Shown: positions 43,522 to 54,906, counted from the first letter of the stretch. The stretch is DNA of 64,000 bases from Selaginella moellendorffii (GCF_000143415.4 NW_003314275.1:2160697-2224696); one strand, 5' to 3'. Made by a program: numbers and translations. Notes: generated by a model from the sequence alone, not told the origin.

Positions 43522-44257
43522 TTACATCATGTTAAAAACTGGCGTCTTGATGAAGGATTCCGTGATCACCAAGGCCAGGAAACCAAGCATGGCAGTCCGC
43601 CCGTTCCAGCGCTCCGCCATGGCATTAAACGGGCCCAAAGCTCTGCTATCGGGGCTCTCTCCCTTAAACATGGGAACCAGCGACGCATACGCAAAGAGTT
43701 GTGCCACCATCAAGAAGTTAAACAAGCCAAAGTTGCCCGGCGTGTAGAGCTGCTCGAACACCGTTTGTCCCGTTATTCTCTCCACAGCAAATGCCCACAC
43801 AATTCCAACCATGGCCTGTATCAATGGAAAAAAATCTTAGAACAAGGGACTCTCCACGGATCCAGGAACTTACCAGTCTGCCATTGATCGTCTCTGGGCC
43901 AGCGCCATCAAATGCCATCAAGCTGGGGAACGATCGATCGCCAGTCTCTGGCCGCCTCTCGATCTCCGGCCTCGGCCACATTGCTCCGGACGATGGCACA
44001 GCTCCAAACACGGACTTCTTCTCCGACTCATTCTCTGCCTGGTTCTTGAGCACACCCTCGCGGCTAATATTCTTCTTGGTCTGGTCCAGAACGCTGCTGA
44101 TGCCATCGCCTCCTGCAGGACCTTTGTCCGAGGAAGCTCTCACTGGCAGCAAAAATCCCAAGGAGCGAGTGGATCGGGACTTGTGAGCGGAGGCTCCTCC
44201 CAGAGGAGTTTTAGAGAGGGAGGAAGGGAGTGCCGCAAGGCTGCTGGCTAGGGCCAT
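43522..44257 (-). CDS. Early light-induced protein, copy 1
   Basis: Two exons (43874-44257 and 43522-43815) encode 225 aa. The first about 45 residues are Ser/Ala/Leu-rich, a chloroplast transit peptide. An acidic linker with PRPEIERRPETGDRS leads to three thylakoid helices. Helix 1 is PETINGRLAMVGIVWAFAVE, helix 2 GLFNFLMVAQLFAYASLVPM and helix 3 RWNGRTAMLGFLALVITE. Helices 1 and 3 carry the ExxNGR chlorophyll-binding motif of the LHC superfamily. ELIPs bind free chlorophyll and protect thylakoids under high light, UV-B and drought. The intron falls inside helix 1 (after NGRL) in all five copies. Confidence 0.93.
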
Positions 44258-44371
44258 GTTGCTCAGGACTAAAAGCTACAAATATTTGGACCTGGAAAAA
44301 ACTTCAAATGAATTGGATCGCTCAAATCGAATGTGTGGATCGCAGGATGGCTAGACTGTTCTCGGTGCTGG

Positions 44372-44399
44372 AATTTATACGAATCGGGGACCACACGTG
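44372..44399 (-). promoter_or_regulatory. ELIP copy 1 promoter: G-box and TATA box
   Basis: Read on the minus strand, CACGTG (44394-44399, within CCACGTGTGG) lies 14 bp before TATAAATT (44372-44379), which is about 115 bp upstream of the ATG. CACGTG is the core bound by HY5-type bZIP factors and, as ACGTG, by ABA-response factors. Confidence 0.7.
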
Positions 44400-44619
44400 G
44401 CAAGATCCCTGCCAATGTAGTGTCACCAAAGCATCTCTTATGTGTCGTAAGGTGGCGCGCCTGTACCGTGAACACTATTAAAGACGATGTTACAGCTGCA
44501 AAGTCAAATGGGGCTTGCCACTTTGGCATAGTACGCGTACAACTGAAGACCCTAAGTTTCCATTCTTGTGTTCAAGACCACATAAAGTTTGAAAGAAGAA
44601 CGAACAAAGGTACTTTGGC

Positions 44620-44700
44620 AAATCGAACCCCAGCACCTGCCCAAACTCCGCGAGAGCACACATGCTGCATGGCACGTTTCTCTTGTAGCGTGGCATTTTC
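44620..44700 (-). repeat. Possible SINE-like segment (B-box motif)
   Basis: The minus strand contains GTGCTGGGGTTCGATTTGCC, close to a Pol III B box (GGTTCGANTCC). The same block is present near 49340-49420 and 53365-53460 by duplication. A diverged plus-strand copy lies near 59515-59615 outside the ELIP units, which suggests a mobile family. No A box or tail was defined. Confidence 0.3.
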
Positions 44701-45088
44701 TAATCCATTCATGCATTTATACTGTTTACGGGCCTCGCCCCTCAAGAAGCATGAGACTGAAAGATTCCAATACTGTTCATATGGTCGCCTCTACTGTGCG
44801 GCAGCTGATGTCCTCAGCTGTCTCCACCTCCGTCGCGGGCCTTGGTCGTCCTGTGACGCTTTTGCATGCATAGGGGTTAAGGGAATATTCGCACATATTC
44901 TTGATATCTGTCTTTATTTATTTTGTTTATAACAAGAAAAAACCACGGTCATCTCTTGCCTGTGTAGAGCTCGAAGTGGATAAAGCGGCCAAATGGTGAA
45001 TATCGGGAATAAAAAGTGCTCACCCGAAACAAAATCTCGCCCAGAAAAATCGATCACTTGCGCCAGCGCCGCCAGCCCGAGGACTATG

Positions 45089-45232
45089 CGTTTTAGGTCA
45101 AATCAATCTAGACTTGGGGCCCCAATGGTTAAATTCCACGCGGGCGTGAGGCAGGAGGCGCGTTTTAGGTCAAATCAATCTAGACTTGGGGCCCCAATGG
45201 TTAAATTCCACGCGGGCGTGAGGCAGGAGGCG
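45089..45232. repeat. Perfect tandem duplication, 2 x 72 bp
   Basis: Units 45089-45160 and 45161-45232 are identical and contain GACTTGGGGCCCCAATGG. Unit 2 of the ELIP array has only a short remnant of the same sequence (near 49761-49785). Confidence 0.95.
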
Positions 45233-45389
45233 CGATGGGATCGAGGGATTGATCCATAAAAAATTGGATGGCAATTTTTATTTTATGTATGTTCTAACTA
45301 ATCAAGAACATTCTTTAGTATTCTCTTAAACTCTTCCGTTTGGATCGTGCGGGTGGGCAGTCATTGACTACATAATTAACCTTCTCAAT

Positions 45390-47160
45390 GCATGCGGGGC
45401 GGCTTTGAGTCGTTGTCCTCCCATTTGATAACTCGCTGGAATCCTTGGATTTCGAGGAGTGAGGTTGTTATAGCCCACATAGCCGTTTATAGTGCCTGCG
45501 TAGCTGTCGTAGAGAACCTTGTCCACAGTCCTTGCCCGACACCATTGTTGGAGGCCTTGCCATGTCCAGTATCCAAGGGTCCTTAATTAGCTCGGTGAGC
45601 AGGAAGGAAGTCCAAGTCCAAGGGAAGTAGTTCATGCCGCCACCACCATCAATTCGGGAGGGATGTTGAGCTCGTGCAGGCGTTGACAGAGTTTGCTGCG
45701 TAGCACTTGACCAAATGCATTTGGCAATGTCGACGTAACAAGCATTCTGGCAGAGCTTGTCGAGAGTGATCTGCATACGAATAATGCACGCGAAAACCAG
45801 CCGGGCCTGTGGCTCAGCATCCCTGGAATTCTGTCCATCTGACAACCACCAGATTTTAGGGCGGTAATTAGTGGCCCATCTCGTTAAGAGGATCGGATTC
45901 GGGTTCAGCATTTGCAAAAGTTCAGCCGTGAATCTGTAGACATCGGCCACCTGCCGTCGAGGAAGTCTGTGAATGGCATCCTTCATCTCGGACCATCCTT
46001 CAATTCATACAGCTAGCAAATGTGCTGGATCCAAGCGTCCATGTCCTTGATAATCACCTGCGGAAGATGCGGTACGCTGTGGAAGGCCTGTGTCGTACTT
46101 GACAAACTTGTCAGATGTTGACGAGCTTGGTGTGGAATTGGGCTCAAGCCCTCGCAACGGAGCTGCCATGCTCTTGGCTGTGGGAAGGCCATATTGTACA
46201 TGCAAACTGCGACACTCCTCGTTCCACCACGGCTTGGTGGGGACGGTCACCTCCTGGAGAATTTGCACAAGGACGTCCGTTCGAGCGCCTATTTGGAAAT
46301 TGGCCGTGGCGACTAAGTAGTCCACGGTACTGTGTCCTGCGATGGTTGTTGCCACGCGATGAAATGGCCGTGAAACCTCATGTGGGAATGTAGATGCTCC
46401 ATACATCTTTGTTGTCTGGCATAATGGGAGGAGTTTGTGCCCATTCTTGCATCGAACTTGTCTAAACTGTGGCAGATCCAGCGCGCCATGTGGTGGTGTT
46501 CGCCTTCCTGCTCATCATGAGCGGCTTGATATGAGCTCGTGCGGCTGTTGAAATCCCCCGGAAATATCACTGTCGCATTCGTGCTTCAAGCCGCAGTACA
46601 GGATGCTAAGGCGGATGATTTGCGACATATGTTTCTTGCAATGACAGAGGAGGTTCTGTACTTGATTCGTTTGATCTTTTTCATCTCTTATCACTGCTTT
46701 TATTTGTTTTAGATCGTTGTGAAGCTTGCAAGCGGTCACCCGTTCTGCTAGGGCCGCAAAGAGGAAGAGGGTTCCCGTGACATAATCCGGTGATCAACAC
46801 CCGCCCTGAGGAGGCTATGCGGATGTTGTTCTCCTCGGTATTGCTTCGACACCCGAGTGACGACGTGGTCCTTAGTGTAGACGAGACTTCCAGTTCCAGG
46901 CTCTAGGAATCCGGGTAAATCTGGGTGCTGGTGTTCCTAGGTTTCTACAAGGTACTCTAGTCGTGGCGTAACCCATGGCAGTTCCAGACCAGTTGGGCCT
47001 CTTGCGCTCAGTGGGAGATTGGTTTACCTCTTGCGTTTGCGCTTCATCCTTATGTTTACGCAAGCAGTGTGACTAAGTCCGTGATGTCGCAAACTCCGGG
47101 AAGGGTCTGGAGGGTGGTGAATGTTGGCGAGGCGATTGAAAAGCTGGTGGTAGCTTGAGT
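45390..47160 (-). mobile_element. Decayed LINE (endonuclease and reverse transcriptase pieces), copy 1
   Basis: Minus-strand pieces come in LINE order. Endonuclease scraps occur near 46400-46910 (GDFNSRTSSY, with HSTVDYLVAT near 46300). The start of reverse transcriptase, MKDAIHRLPRRQVADVYRFT with AELLQM, is near 45910-45986. RT motif A and its follow-up, YVDIAKC then RSKLCQRLHELNIPPELMVV, lie near 45640-45740. Frames change repeatedly, so it is dead. The catalytic YxDD box is not seen, so the 3' part is lost. Confidence 0.7.
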
Positions 47161-47910
47161 CGCTTCATCGACACCGACACCGCTCGGGACTGGGCTCACC
47201 CTATAAGGAGAGGAGAGGCCGCTCGAGGCCACTCCAGCGACTCAGGCCTCGCGTTCCCGAGCTACTCAGGCCACTCCCACCAAGCCCACCCAGATCTGGG
47301 CAGCTACGTGTACCCTGGTAGACGCCCCAATTTGCGAAAGAGCTGCCGAGGGTGCGAGATTCTTCATCAAAAAGCCGTCGGTGAGAGTACGTGCGCTTGC
47401 GGCTTGTTTTACGCTGAGCGTGCTGTGCCGGTGAGTGGGTATGTCCCAAAACGCGGATTTGTCGGACTTCAGTTTGTGGCGGCCATACTTGATGTGCAAG
47501 CGGAACCTCCACCGCCCATCGCTTCGATCTCCTTTCCAAGTTTCCGGAGCGCGTCCTTGCCGTTTCCAAATCCGCACGGTGCCCGTCCATCTCGAGCATC
47601 ACCACCCGGAACACAGTGGAGGCTCGGTCCCGTAAGCGTGCGTAGTCTTTGCGCTTGAACGTATCTTCAGCCCAGACCCGCTTCATTTGGTCGTGGCGTC
47701 GAAGGTGACCTGTGGGATGGATCTTGAAATCCACGGTTGGTGTCGCTCCCATGGATTAAACCAGCCGAGAACGTCCTGTCGCTTAAAGCTGGGATCATCG
47801 ATCCGCAAGACAAGACTGAAATATTCGGAGTCGTCCTTCTCCTCCAAGTTGCCGTAGGGGAGAGCGGGCCGTGAATGTTCCTCTCCCGCTTTCATGAATC
47901 TCAGGCGGAA
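47161..47910. other. Spacer between LINE relic and unit 2; no supported gene
   Basis: An open frame of 183 codons on the minus strand (47201-47752) has no recognised motif. Parts recur in rearranged form around 51430-51860. Short direct and inverted repeats of GCCACTCCAG type occur near 47220-47285 and 51440-51500. Confidence 0.4.
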
Positions 47911-48150
47911 GTGACGATGGAAAGAACACGAGCAGGCGTTACGAGGTAAAGAGTTAAAGGAGAGTGTTCGCTTTGAGGAGCTCTGCCAAGTTATGAGCGA
48001 TAGATCTCCTTTCAGTTCCAAAGCCACAGGTTTGTGATCTCGTTACTTCTCTGTTCGTTCTTTCTTTTCAATGCAGCTAAGCAGTATGTACCAAGTAAGA
48101 AACGACCCTATATATCTAGACGAACTGATGCTGAAATCAATGACATGATG
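47911..48150 (+). pseudogene. Fragment of the DZIP1-like gene 3' end (start of ELIP unit 2)
   Basis: Matches 42775-43190 of the DZIP1-like gene with deletions. GACGATGGAAAGAACACGAG (exon 22), AGTTCCAAAGCCACAGGTTTG (exon 23 and its donor) and CTGAAATCAATGACAT (exon 25) are retained in the original order, including intron sequence. It is a scar of genomic duplication, not a retrocopy. Confidence 0.88.
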
Positions 48151-48213
48151 CTTCTCTACGTAAATTGGCCAGCGAGAGGAACAAATTTACAGATTGGATT
48201 TATCCGAAGTCAC

Positions 48214-48972
48214 TTACATCATGTTAAAAACTGGCGTCTTGATGAAGGATTCCGTGAGCACCAGAGCGAGGAAGCCAAGCATGGCAGTCCGCCCATTCCA
48301 GCGCTCCGCCATGGCATTAAATGGGCCCATAGCCCTGCTATCGGGGCTCTCTCCCTTAAACATGGGAACCAGCGACGCATACGCAAAGAGTTGTGCCACC
48401 ATCAAGAAGTTAAACAAGCCAAAGTTGCCTGGCGTGTAGAGCTGCTCAAACACCGTTTGTCCCGTTATTCTCTCCACAGCAAATGCCCACACAATTCCAA
48501 CCATGGCCTGTTATCAATGGAAAAAAATCTTAGAACAAGGGACTCTCCACGGATCCAGGAACTTTGGATATGAGGAACTTACCAGTCTGCCATTGATCGT
48601 CTCTGGGCCAGCGCCATCAAATGCCATCAAGCTGGGGAACGATCGATCGCCAGTCTCTGGCCGCCTCTCGATCTCCGGCCGCGGCCACATTGCTCCGGAC
48701 GATGGCACGGCTCCAAACACGGACTTCTTCTCCGACTCATTCTCTGCCTGGTTCTTGAGCACATCTTCGCGGCTAATATTCTTCTTGGTCTGGTCCAGAA
48801 CGCTGCTGATGCCATCGCCTCCTGCAGGACCTTTGTCCGAGGAAGCTCTCACTGGCAGCAAGAATCTCAAGGACCGACTGGATCGAGACTTGTGAGCGGA
48901 GGCTCCTCCCAGAGGAGTTCTAGAGAGGGAGGAAGGGAGTGCCGCAAGGCTGCTGCTTGTGGCCAAGGCCAT
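48214..48972 (-). CDS. Early light-induced protein, copy 2
   Basis: Exons 48583-48972 and 48214-48507 give 227 aa, nearly identical to copies 1 and 3. Transit peptide, acidic linker and three LHC-type helices are intact. Both ExxNGR motifs (ETINGRLAM and ERWNGRTAM) are present, as is VFNMM at the end. The intron is 75 bp and contains an insertion relative to copy 1 (TTTGGATATGAGG region). The preceding DZIP1 fragment marks the start of this unit. Confidence 0.92.
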
Positions 48973-49086
48973 GTTGCTCAGGACTAAAAGCTACAAATAT
49001 TTGGACCTGGAAAACACTTCAAATGAATTGGATCGCTCAAATCGAATGTGTGAATCGCAGGATGGCTAGACTGTTCTCGGTGCTGG

Positions 49087-49114
49087 AATTTATACGAATC
49101 GGGAACCACACGTG
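49087..49114 (-). promoter_or_regulatory. ELIP copy 2 promoter: G-box and TATA box
   Basis: CACGTG at 49109-49114 and TATAAATT at 49087-49094 in gene orientation, same spacing as copy 1. Confidence 0.7.
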
Positions 49115-49869
49115 GCAAGATCCCCGCGATTGTAGTGTCACCGAAAGCATCTCTTATGTGTCATAAGGTGGCGCGCCTTTACCGTGAACCTTAAAGACGA
49201 TATTACTAGTTAATCCTTCAGCTGCAAGTCAAATGTGGCTTGCCGCCCTGGCGTCTCCTTAACATTTTACGCGTACTCGCAAGGCCTACGTTTCGTTCAA
49301 GACCACATACAGTTTGAAAGAAGAACGAATAAAAGTACTTCGGCAAATGGAACCCCAGCACCTGCCCAAACTCTGCGAGAGCACACATGCTGCATGGCAC
49401 GTTTCTCTTGTAGCGTGGCATTTTTTAATCCATTCATACATTTATACTGTTTACAGGGCCTCGCCCCCTCAAGAAGCATGAGACTGAAAGATTCAAATAG
49501 GCTGTTCATGTGGTCGCATCAACTGTGCGCTGATGTCCTCAGCTGTCTCCACCTCCGTCGTGCCCCGGGCCTTCCTTTGGAGGTTAAGGGAATATTCGCA
49601 CATATTCTTGATATCTGTATTTATTTATTTTGTTTATAACAAATAAAAACCAGAGCTCAAAGTGGATAAAGCGGCCAAATGGTAAACAAAATCTAGGAAA
49701 TTGTTCTGACCCGCCCAGAAAAATCGATCACAGCGCCACTTGCGCCAGCCTGAGGACTATGCGTTTTAGGTCAAATCAATCTAGCAATGCAAGCGCGGGG
49801 ATCGAGGGATTGATCCATAAAAAATTGGATGGCAATTTTTATTTTATGTATGTTCTAACTATCAAGACT

Positions 49870-51430
49870 AGAATCCTTGGATTTCGAGGAGTGAGGTTGT
49901 TCTAGCCCACAAAGCCGCTGATACACGTTTATAGTGGCTGCGTAACTGTCGTAGAGAACAGTGTCCACAGTCCTTGCCCGACACCATTGTTGGAGGGCTT
50001 GCCATGTTCAGTATCCAAGGGTCCTCAATTAGCTCGGTGGGCCGGGAGTCCAAGTCCAGCCCAAGGGAAGTAGTTGAACACCGAAGATCGTGCCACCACC
50101 ACCATCAATTCGGGAGGGATGTTGAGCTCGTGCAGGCGTTGACAGAGTTTGCTGCGTAGCACTTGATCAAATGCATTTGGCAATGTCGACGTAACAAGCA
50201 TACACATGGATTCTGGCAGAGCTTGTCGAGAGTGATCTGCACACGAATAATGCAGGCGAAAGCCAGCCGGGCCTGTGGTTCAGCATCCCTGGAATTCTGC
50301 CCATGGGACAAGTCGTTTCTCAAACCACCAGTTTTTAGGGATCATAATTGTGCGGTAATTGGTCATCTCGTTAAGAGGATCGGATTCGGGTTCAGCATTT
50401 GCAAAGGTTAAACCGCGAATCTGTAGACATCGGCCACCTGTCGTCGAGGAAGTCTGTGAATGGCATCCTTCATCTCGGACCATCCTTCAATTCACACAGC
50501 TGGCAAATGTGCTGGATCCAAGCGTCCACGTCCTTGACAATCACCTGCGGGCTGTGTCGCACTTGACAAACTTGTCAGATGTTGACGAGCTTGGCGTTGG
50601 GCTCAAGCCCTCGCGACATTCCGAAACGGAGCTGCCATGCTCTTGGCTGTGGGAAGGCCATATTGTGCATGCAAACTGCGACACTCCTGAAACCTCAAGT
50701 GGGAATGTAGATGCTCCATACATCTTTGTTGTCTGGCATAATGGGAGGAGTTTGTGCCCATTCTTGCATCGAACTTGTCTAAACTGTGGCAGATCCAGCG
50801 CGCCATGTGGTGGTGTTCGCCTTCCTGCTCAGCATGAGCGGCTTGATATGAGCTCGTGCGGCTGTTGATATCCCCCGCAAATATCACTGTCGCATTCGTG
50901 CTTCAAGCCGCAGTACAGGATGCTAAGGCGGATGATTTGCGACATATGTTTCTTGCAGTGACAGAGGAGGTTCTGTACTTGATTCTTTTGATCTTTTTCA
51001 TCTCTCATCACTGCTTTTATTTATTCTGCTAGGGCCACAAAGGAGAAGGCGTGACATAATCCGGTGATCAACACCGCCGTGAGGAGGCACAGCGGATGTT
51101 GTTCTCCTCGTCTTGGTATTGCTTCGATCGAGTGACGACGTGGTCCTTAGTGTAGACGAGACTTCCAGTTCCGGGCTCTAGGAATCCGGGTAAATCTGGG
51201 TGCTGGTGTTCCCAGGTTTCTACAAGGCAGATGAGATGGTACTCTAGTCGCATGGCAGTTCCAGACCAGTTGGGCCTCTTGCGCTCAGTGGGAAACGATT
51301 GGAGATTGGTTTACCGCCTGGTCGCGCTTCATCCTTATCTTTACGCAAGCAGTGTGGATGTCGCAAACTCCGGGAAGGGTCTGGAGGGTGGTGAATGTTG
51401 GCGAGGCGATTGTCGTAAAAGCTGGTGGTA
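49870..51430 (-). mobile_element. Decayed LINE pieces, copy 2
   Basis: Collinear with 45390-47160, with several deletions. It retains LCQRLHELNIPPELMVV (RT), GDINSRTSSYQAAHAEQ (endonuclease) and a better preserved endonuclease start at 51068-51253, LICLVETWEHQHPDLPG then GSLVYTKDHVV. The shared lesions show that the LINE was inserted and damaged before the ELIP unit was duplicated. Confidence 0.7.
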
Positions 51431-51917
51431 GCTTGAGTCGCTTGGGTGGAGTGGCCTGAGTAGCTAGGGAACGCGAGGCTTGAGTCGCTGGAGTGGCCTC
51501 GAGCGGCGTCTCCTCTCCTTATAGGGTGAGGCCAGTCCCGAGCGGTGTCGGTGTCGATGAGGAGAGGAGATCTGGGCAGCTACGTGTACGTAGCCGCCCC
51601 AATTTGCGAAAAGCTACCGAGTGTGCACCTCGGAGATTCTTTATCAGGGAAGCCGTCTGTGAGAGTACGTGCGCTTGCGGCTTGCTTTACGTTGAGCGTC
51701 CTGTGGCGGTGAGTGGGTTGGCGGCCATACTTGATGTGCAAGCATGTTTGCGGACCAGAACCTTAATCTAGACCAACTCGGCCACTTTCACAAACTGAAG
51801 TCCGAGAAATTCGCGTTTTGGAACATACAGCGCCAGCCGAGAACGTCCTGTCGCTTAAAGCTGGGATCGATGATTCATTGATCCGCAAGACAAGACTGAA
51901 ATACTCCGTCGACGGAA

Positions 51918-52124
51918 GTGACGATGGTAAGAACACGAGCAGGAGTTAAGCTAAAGTAGAGTGTTCGCTTTGATGAGCTCTGGCAAGTTATGAGCGATAG
52001 ATCTCCTTTCAGTTCCAAAACCACAAGCTTGTTATCTCGTTATTTCTCTCGTTCTCTCGTTCTTTCTTTTAAGTGCAGCTAAGCAGGATGTACCAAGTTA
52101 TATATCTAGACGAACTGATGCTGT
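51918..52124 (+). pseudogene. Fragment of the DZIP1-like gene 3' end (start of ELIP unit 3)
   Basis: Same origin as 47911-48150 but shorter: GACGATGG, AGTTCCAAAACCACA and CTAGACGAACTGATGCTG remain. The deletion pattern is closer to the unit-2 fragment than to the real gene, so unit 3 probably came from unit 2 or a common intermediate. Confidence 0.8.
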
Positions 52125-52133
52125 ACGTAAATG

Positions 52134-52162
52134 GGCATATGCCAGGTATCGATCACTTAACA
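52134..52162 (-). pseudogene. Possible remnant of the tRNA-Ala 3' half
   Basis: CATATGCCAGGTATCGATCAC resembles GGAGATGCCGGGTATCGATC of the intact tRNA at 43371-43390. It lies at the equivalent place between the DZIP1 fragment and the ELIP. Only about 20 positions support it. Confidence 0.4.
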
Positions 52163-52250
52163 CAAGAAGTTATAAACTACAAAGTTATATCTATCTTTAC
52201 TGGCCAGCCAGAGGAACAAAAATTTACAGATTGGATTTATCCCAGGTCAC

Positions 52251-52993
52251 CTACATCATGTTAAAAACTGGCGTCTTGATGAAGGATTCCGTGAGCACCA
52301 GAGCGAGGAAGCCAAGCATGGCAGTCCGCCCATTCCAGCGCTCCGCCATGGCATTAAATGGGCCCAAAGCTCTGCTATCGGGGCTCTCCCCCTTAAACAT
52401 GGGAACCAGCGATGCATACGCAAAGAGCTGTGCCACCATCAAGAAGTTAAACAAGCCAAAGTTGCCTGGCGCGTAGAGCTGCTCGAACACCGTTTGTCCC
52501 GTTATTCTCTCCACAGCAAATGCCCACACAATTCCAACCATGGCCTGTATCAATGGAAAAAAATCTAATAACAAGGCCACGGATCCAGGAACGAGGAACT
52601 TACCAGTCTGCCATTGATCGTCTCTGGGCCAGCGCCATCAAATGCCATCAAGCTGGGGAACGATCGATCGCCAGTCTCTGGCCGCCTCTCGATCTCCGGC
52701 CTCGGCCACATTGCTCCGGACGATGGCACAGCTCCAAACACGGACTTCTTCTCCGACTCATTCTCTGCCTGGTTCTTGAGCACACCCTCGCGGCTAATAT
52801 TCTTCTTGGTCTGGTCCAGAACGCTGCTGATGCCATCGCCTCCTGCAGGACCTTTGTCCGAGGAAGCTCTCACTGGCAGCAAGAATCCCAAGGAGCGAGT
52901 AGATCGGGACTTGTGAGCGGAGGCTCCTCCCAGAGGAGTTTTAGAGAGGGAGGAAGGGAGTGCCGCAAGGCTGCTGCTTGTGGCTAGGGCCAT
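52251..52993 (-). CDS. Early light-induced protein, copy 3
   Basis: Exons 52604-52993 and 52251-52544 give 227 aa, almost identical to copy 1 in both exons (for example the GVLKNQ variant and GAMWPRPE). The stop is TAG rather than the TAA of the other copies. Helix motifs ETINGRLAM and ERWNGRTAM are intact. Confidence 0.92.
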
Positions 52994-53105
52994 GTTGCTC
53001 AGGACTAAAAGCTACAAATATTTGGACCTGCAAAACACTTCAAATGAATTGGATCACTCAAATCGAATGTGAATCGCAGGATGGCTATACTGTTCTCGGT
53101 GCTGG

Positions 53106-53133
53106 AATTTATAAGAATCGGGGACCACACGTG
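53106..53133 (-). promoter_or_regulatory. ELIP copy 3 promoter: G-box and TATA box
   Basis: CACGTG at 53128-53133 and TATAAATT at 53106-53113, same spacing as copies 1 and 2. Confidence 0.7.
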
Positions 53134-53479
53134 GCAAGATCCCTGCCATTGTAGTGTCACCAAAGCATCTCTTATGTGTCGTAAGGTGGCGCGCCTTTAC
53201 CGTGAACACTATTAAGGACGATGTTACTAGGTAATCTTTCAGCCGCAAGTCAAATGGGGCTTGCCACTTTGGCATCTCCTTATCAGTACGCGTACTCACC
53301 ACATCAACTGAAGACCCTAAGTTTCCATTCTTGTGTTCAAGACCACATAAAGTTTGATAGCATTTTTGGCAAATCGAATCCCGGCGCCTCTTGCCCAAAA
53401 CTTTGCGAGAGCACACATGCTGCATGGCACGTTTCTCCTTCTGGTACTGTAAGCGTGGCATGTTCCAGTCCATTCATTT

Positions 53480-54003
53480 TCTGATCCGTTGATAATGTGC
53501 GGCCACGGAGGAGAGACAGAGAGAGGATCCAGATTTCTGGGTACGGGAGAATTCTTAATTTGCAAAGCTTGGTTAAATTGGATGATTGATGCGAACTTGG
53601 TTGGAAATCTTCATACCTTGTGAACCAAGCAGTTAAAGTTTATAATAATATGGCTTTTTTGGGATATTAGAATCAAACTAAGAAGTGTAACGACAATTTC
53701 AAACCTGGTACAGCAAGAACAAGCATTTCGAATTGTTCCACTTACTCTTCAGGGAGCAAATTGAACATGAAAAAGATCAAACTCAAGCATATGCAGCAGT
53801 TCCGTTTATGACTCTTATGGACAGCTGTTTAAAATCTAGTTCAGTGTTTGCTCAAGAATTAAGAGTTACTTGGATTTCTATGTTTCCAATAATAAAGATT
53901 GGAGGCGGCTCCAAGTTTGTGAAGCTGGCACGGATTAACTTGACGAGGTGGTCTGCTAGATCGTGAAAAGCAGATTAAAAAAATGTAATCATATAGATAA
54001 TAT
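53480..54003. other. Intergenic; homology to units 1 and 2 ends here
   Basis: Unit homology stops near 53480. A 77-codon ORF at 53733-53966 has no recognised motif. Confidence 0.5.
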
Positions 54004-54022
54004 TTACATCATGTTAAAAACT
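54004..54022 (-). pseudogene. Scrap of an ELIP 3' end
   Basis: TTTACATCATGTTAAAAACT, in reverse, is the conserved VFNMM-stop end of the ELIP genes. It is followed by unrelated sequence and lies about 170 bp from the intact end of copy 4, suggesting a deleted extra copy. Confidence 0.5.
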
Positions 54023-54171
54023 GAGTGAAATTCGGCCAGCTCTCGAATGCAATCACGTTCCATTTGGAGACCCGTTTTAAGCTCATGTTTGCAAGGTAGA
54101 CGCAATAAAATTAAAACTGTGTTATAACATAAATTTAATGAGCAAAAATTTACAGACTCTGAGGCTGACAC

Positions 54172-54906
54172 TTACATCATGTTAAAAACTGGGGTCTTGG
54201 TGAAGAATTCCGTGATCACCAAAGCCAAGAAGCCAAGCATGGCAGTCCGCCCATTCCAGCGCTCCGCCATGGCTCTAAACGGGCCCAATGATCGGCTATC
54301 GGGGCTCTCTCCCTTAAACATGGGAACCAGCGACGCGTAAGCAAAGAGCTGTGCGACCGCCAAGAAGTTAAACAAGCCAAAGTTGCCTGGCGTGTAGAGC
54401 TGCTCGGCCACCGTTTGTCCCGTCATTCGCTCCACCGCAAATGCCCATAAGATTCCAACCATAGCCTGTGACGATAACATCAACGGAAAGAACAAGGAAC
54501 TCCAGGAACTTTGGAGAAGGGATGAACTTACCAGTCTGCCATTGATTGTCTCGGGACCAGCGCCATCGAATGCCATCAAGCTCGCGAACGACCGATCACC
54601 CGTCTCTGGCCGCCTCTCAATCTCAGGCCTCGGCCATAATGCTCCGGACGATGGCACCGCTCCAAACACGGACCTCTTCTCCGACTCGTTCTCTGCCTGG
54701 TTCTTAAGCACATCCTCGCGGGTGATATTCTTCTTGGTTTCGTCCAGAACGCTGCTGATCCCATCGCCTCGCCCATTTTCCGAGGAAGCTCTCACTGGCA
54801 GCAAGAATCCCAAGGAGCGATTTGATCGAGACTTGGCTCCTCCGAGAGGAGTTTTAGAGAGCGAGGAAGGGATTGCCGCAATGCTGCTGCTTGTGGCGAC
54901 GGCCAT
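54172..54906 (-). CDS. Early light-induced protein, copy 4
   Basis: Exons 54532-54906 and 54172-54465 give 222 aa. The transit region and linker are shorter than in copies 1-3 (SSENGRGDGISS, GGAKSRS), and the helices differ at a few sites (GILWAFAVERMTG, FNFLAVAQLF). It groups with copy 5. The 66-bp intron lies in frame without a stop, so an intron-retained ORF is open; the GT-AG sites match the other copies, so splicing is preferred. Confidence 0.92.
   Translation of the reverse strand: MAVATSSSIAAIPSSLSKTPLGGAKSRSNRSLGFLLPVRASSENGRGDGISSVLDETKKNITREDVLKNQAENESEKRSVFGAVPSSGALWPRPEIERRPETGDRSFASLMAFDGAGPETINGRLVSSSLLQSSWSSLFFPLMLSSQAMVGILWAFAVERMTGQTVAEQLYTPGNFGLFNFLAVAQLFAYASLVPMFKGESPDSRSLGPFRAMAERWNGRTAMLGFLALVITEFFTKTPVFNMM

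Noticed and set aside
47201..47752. 183-codon minus-strand ORF in the ELIP unit 1/2 spacer
   Set aside because: No family motif, not conserved as an ORF in the second unit, lies next to LINE debris.
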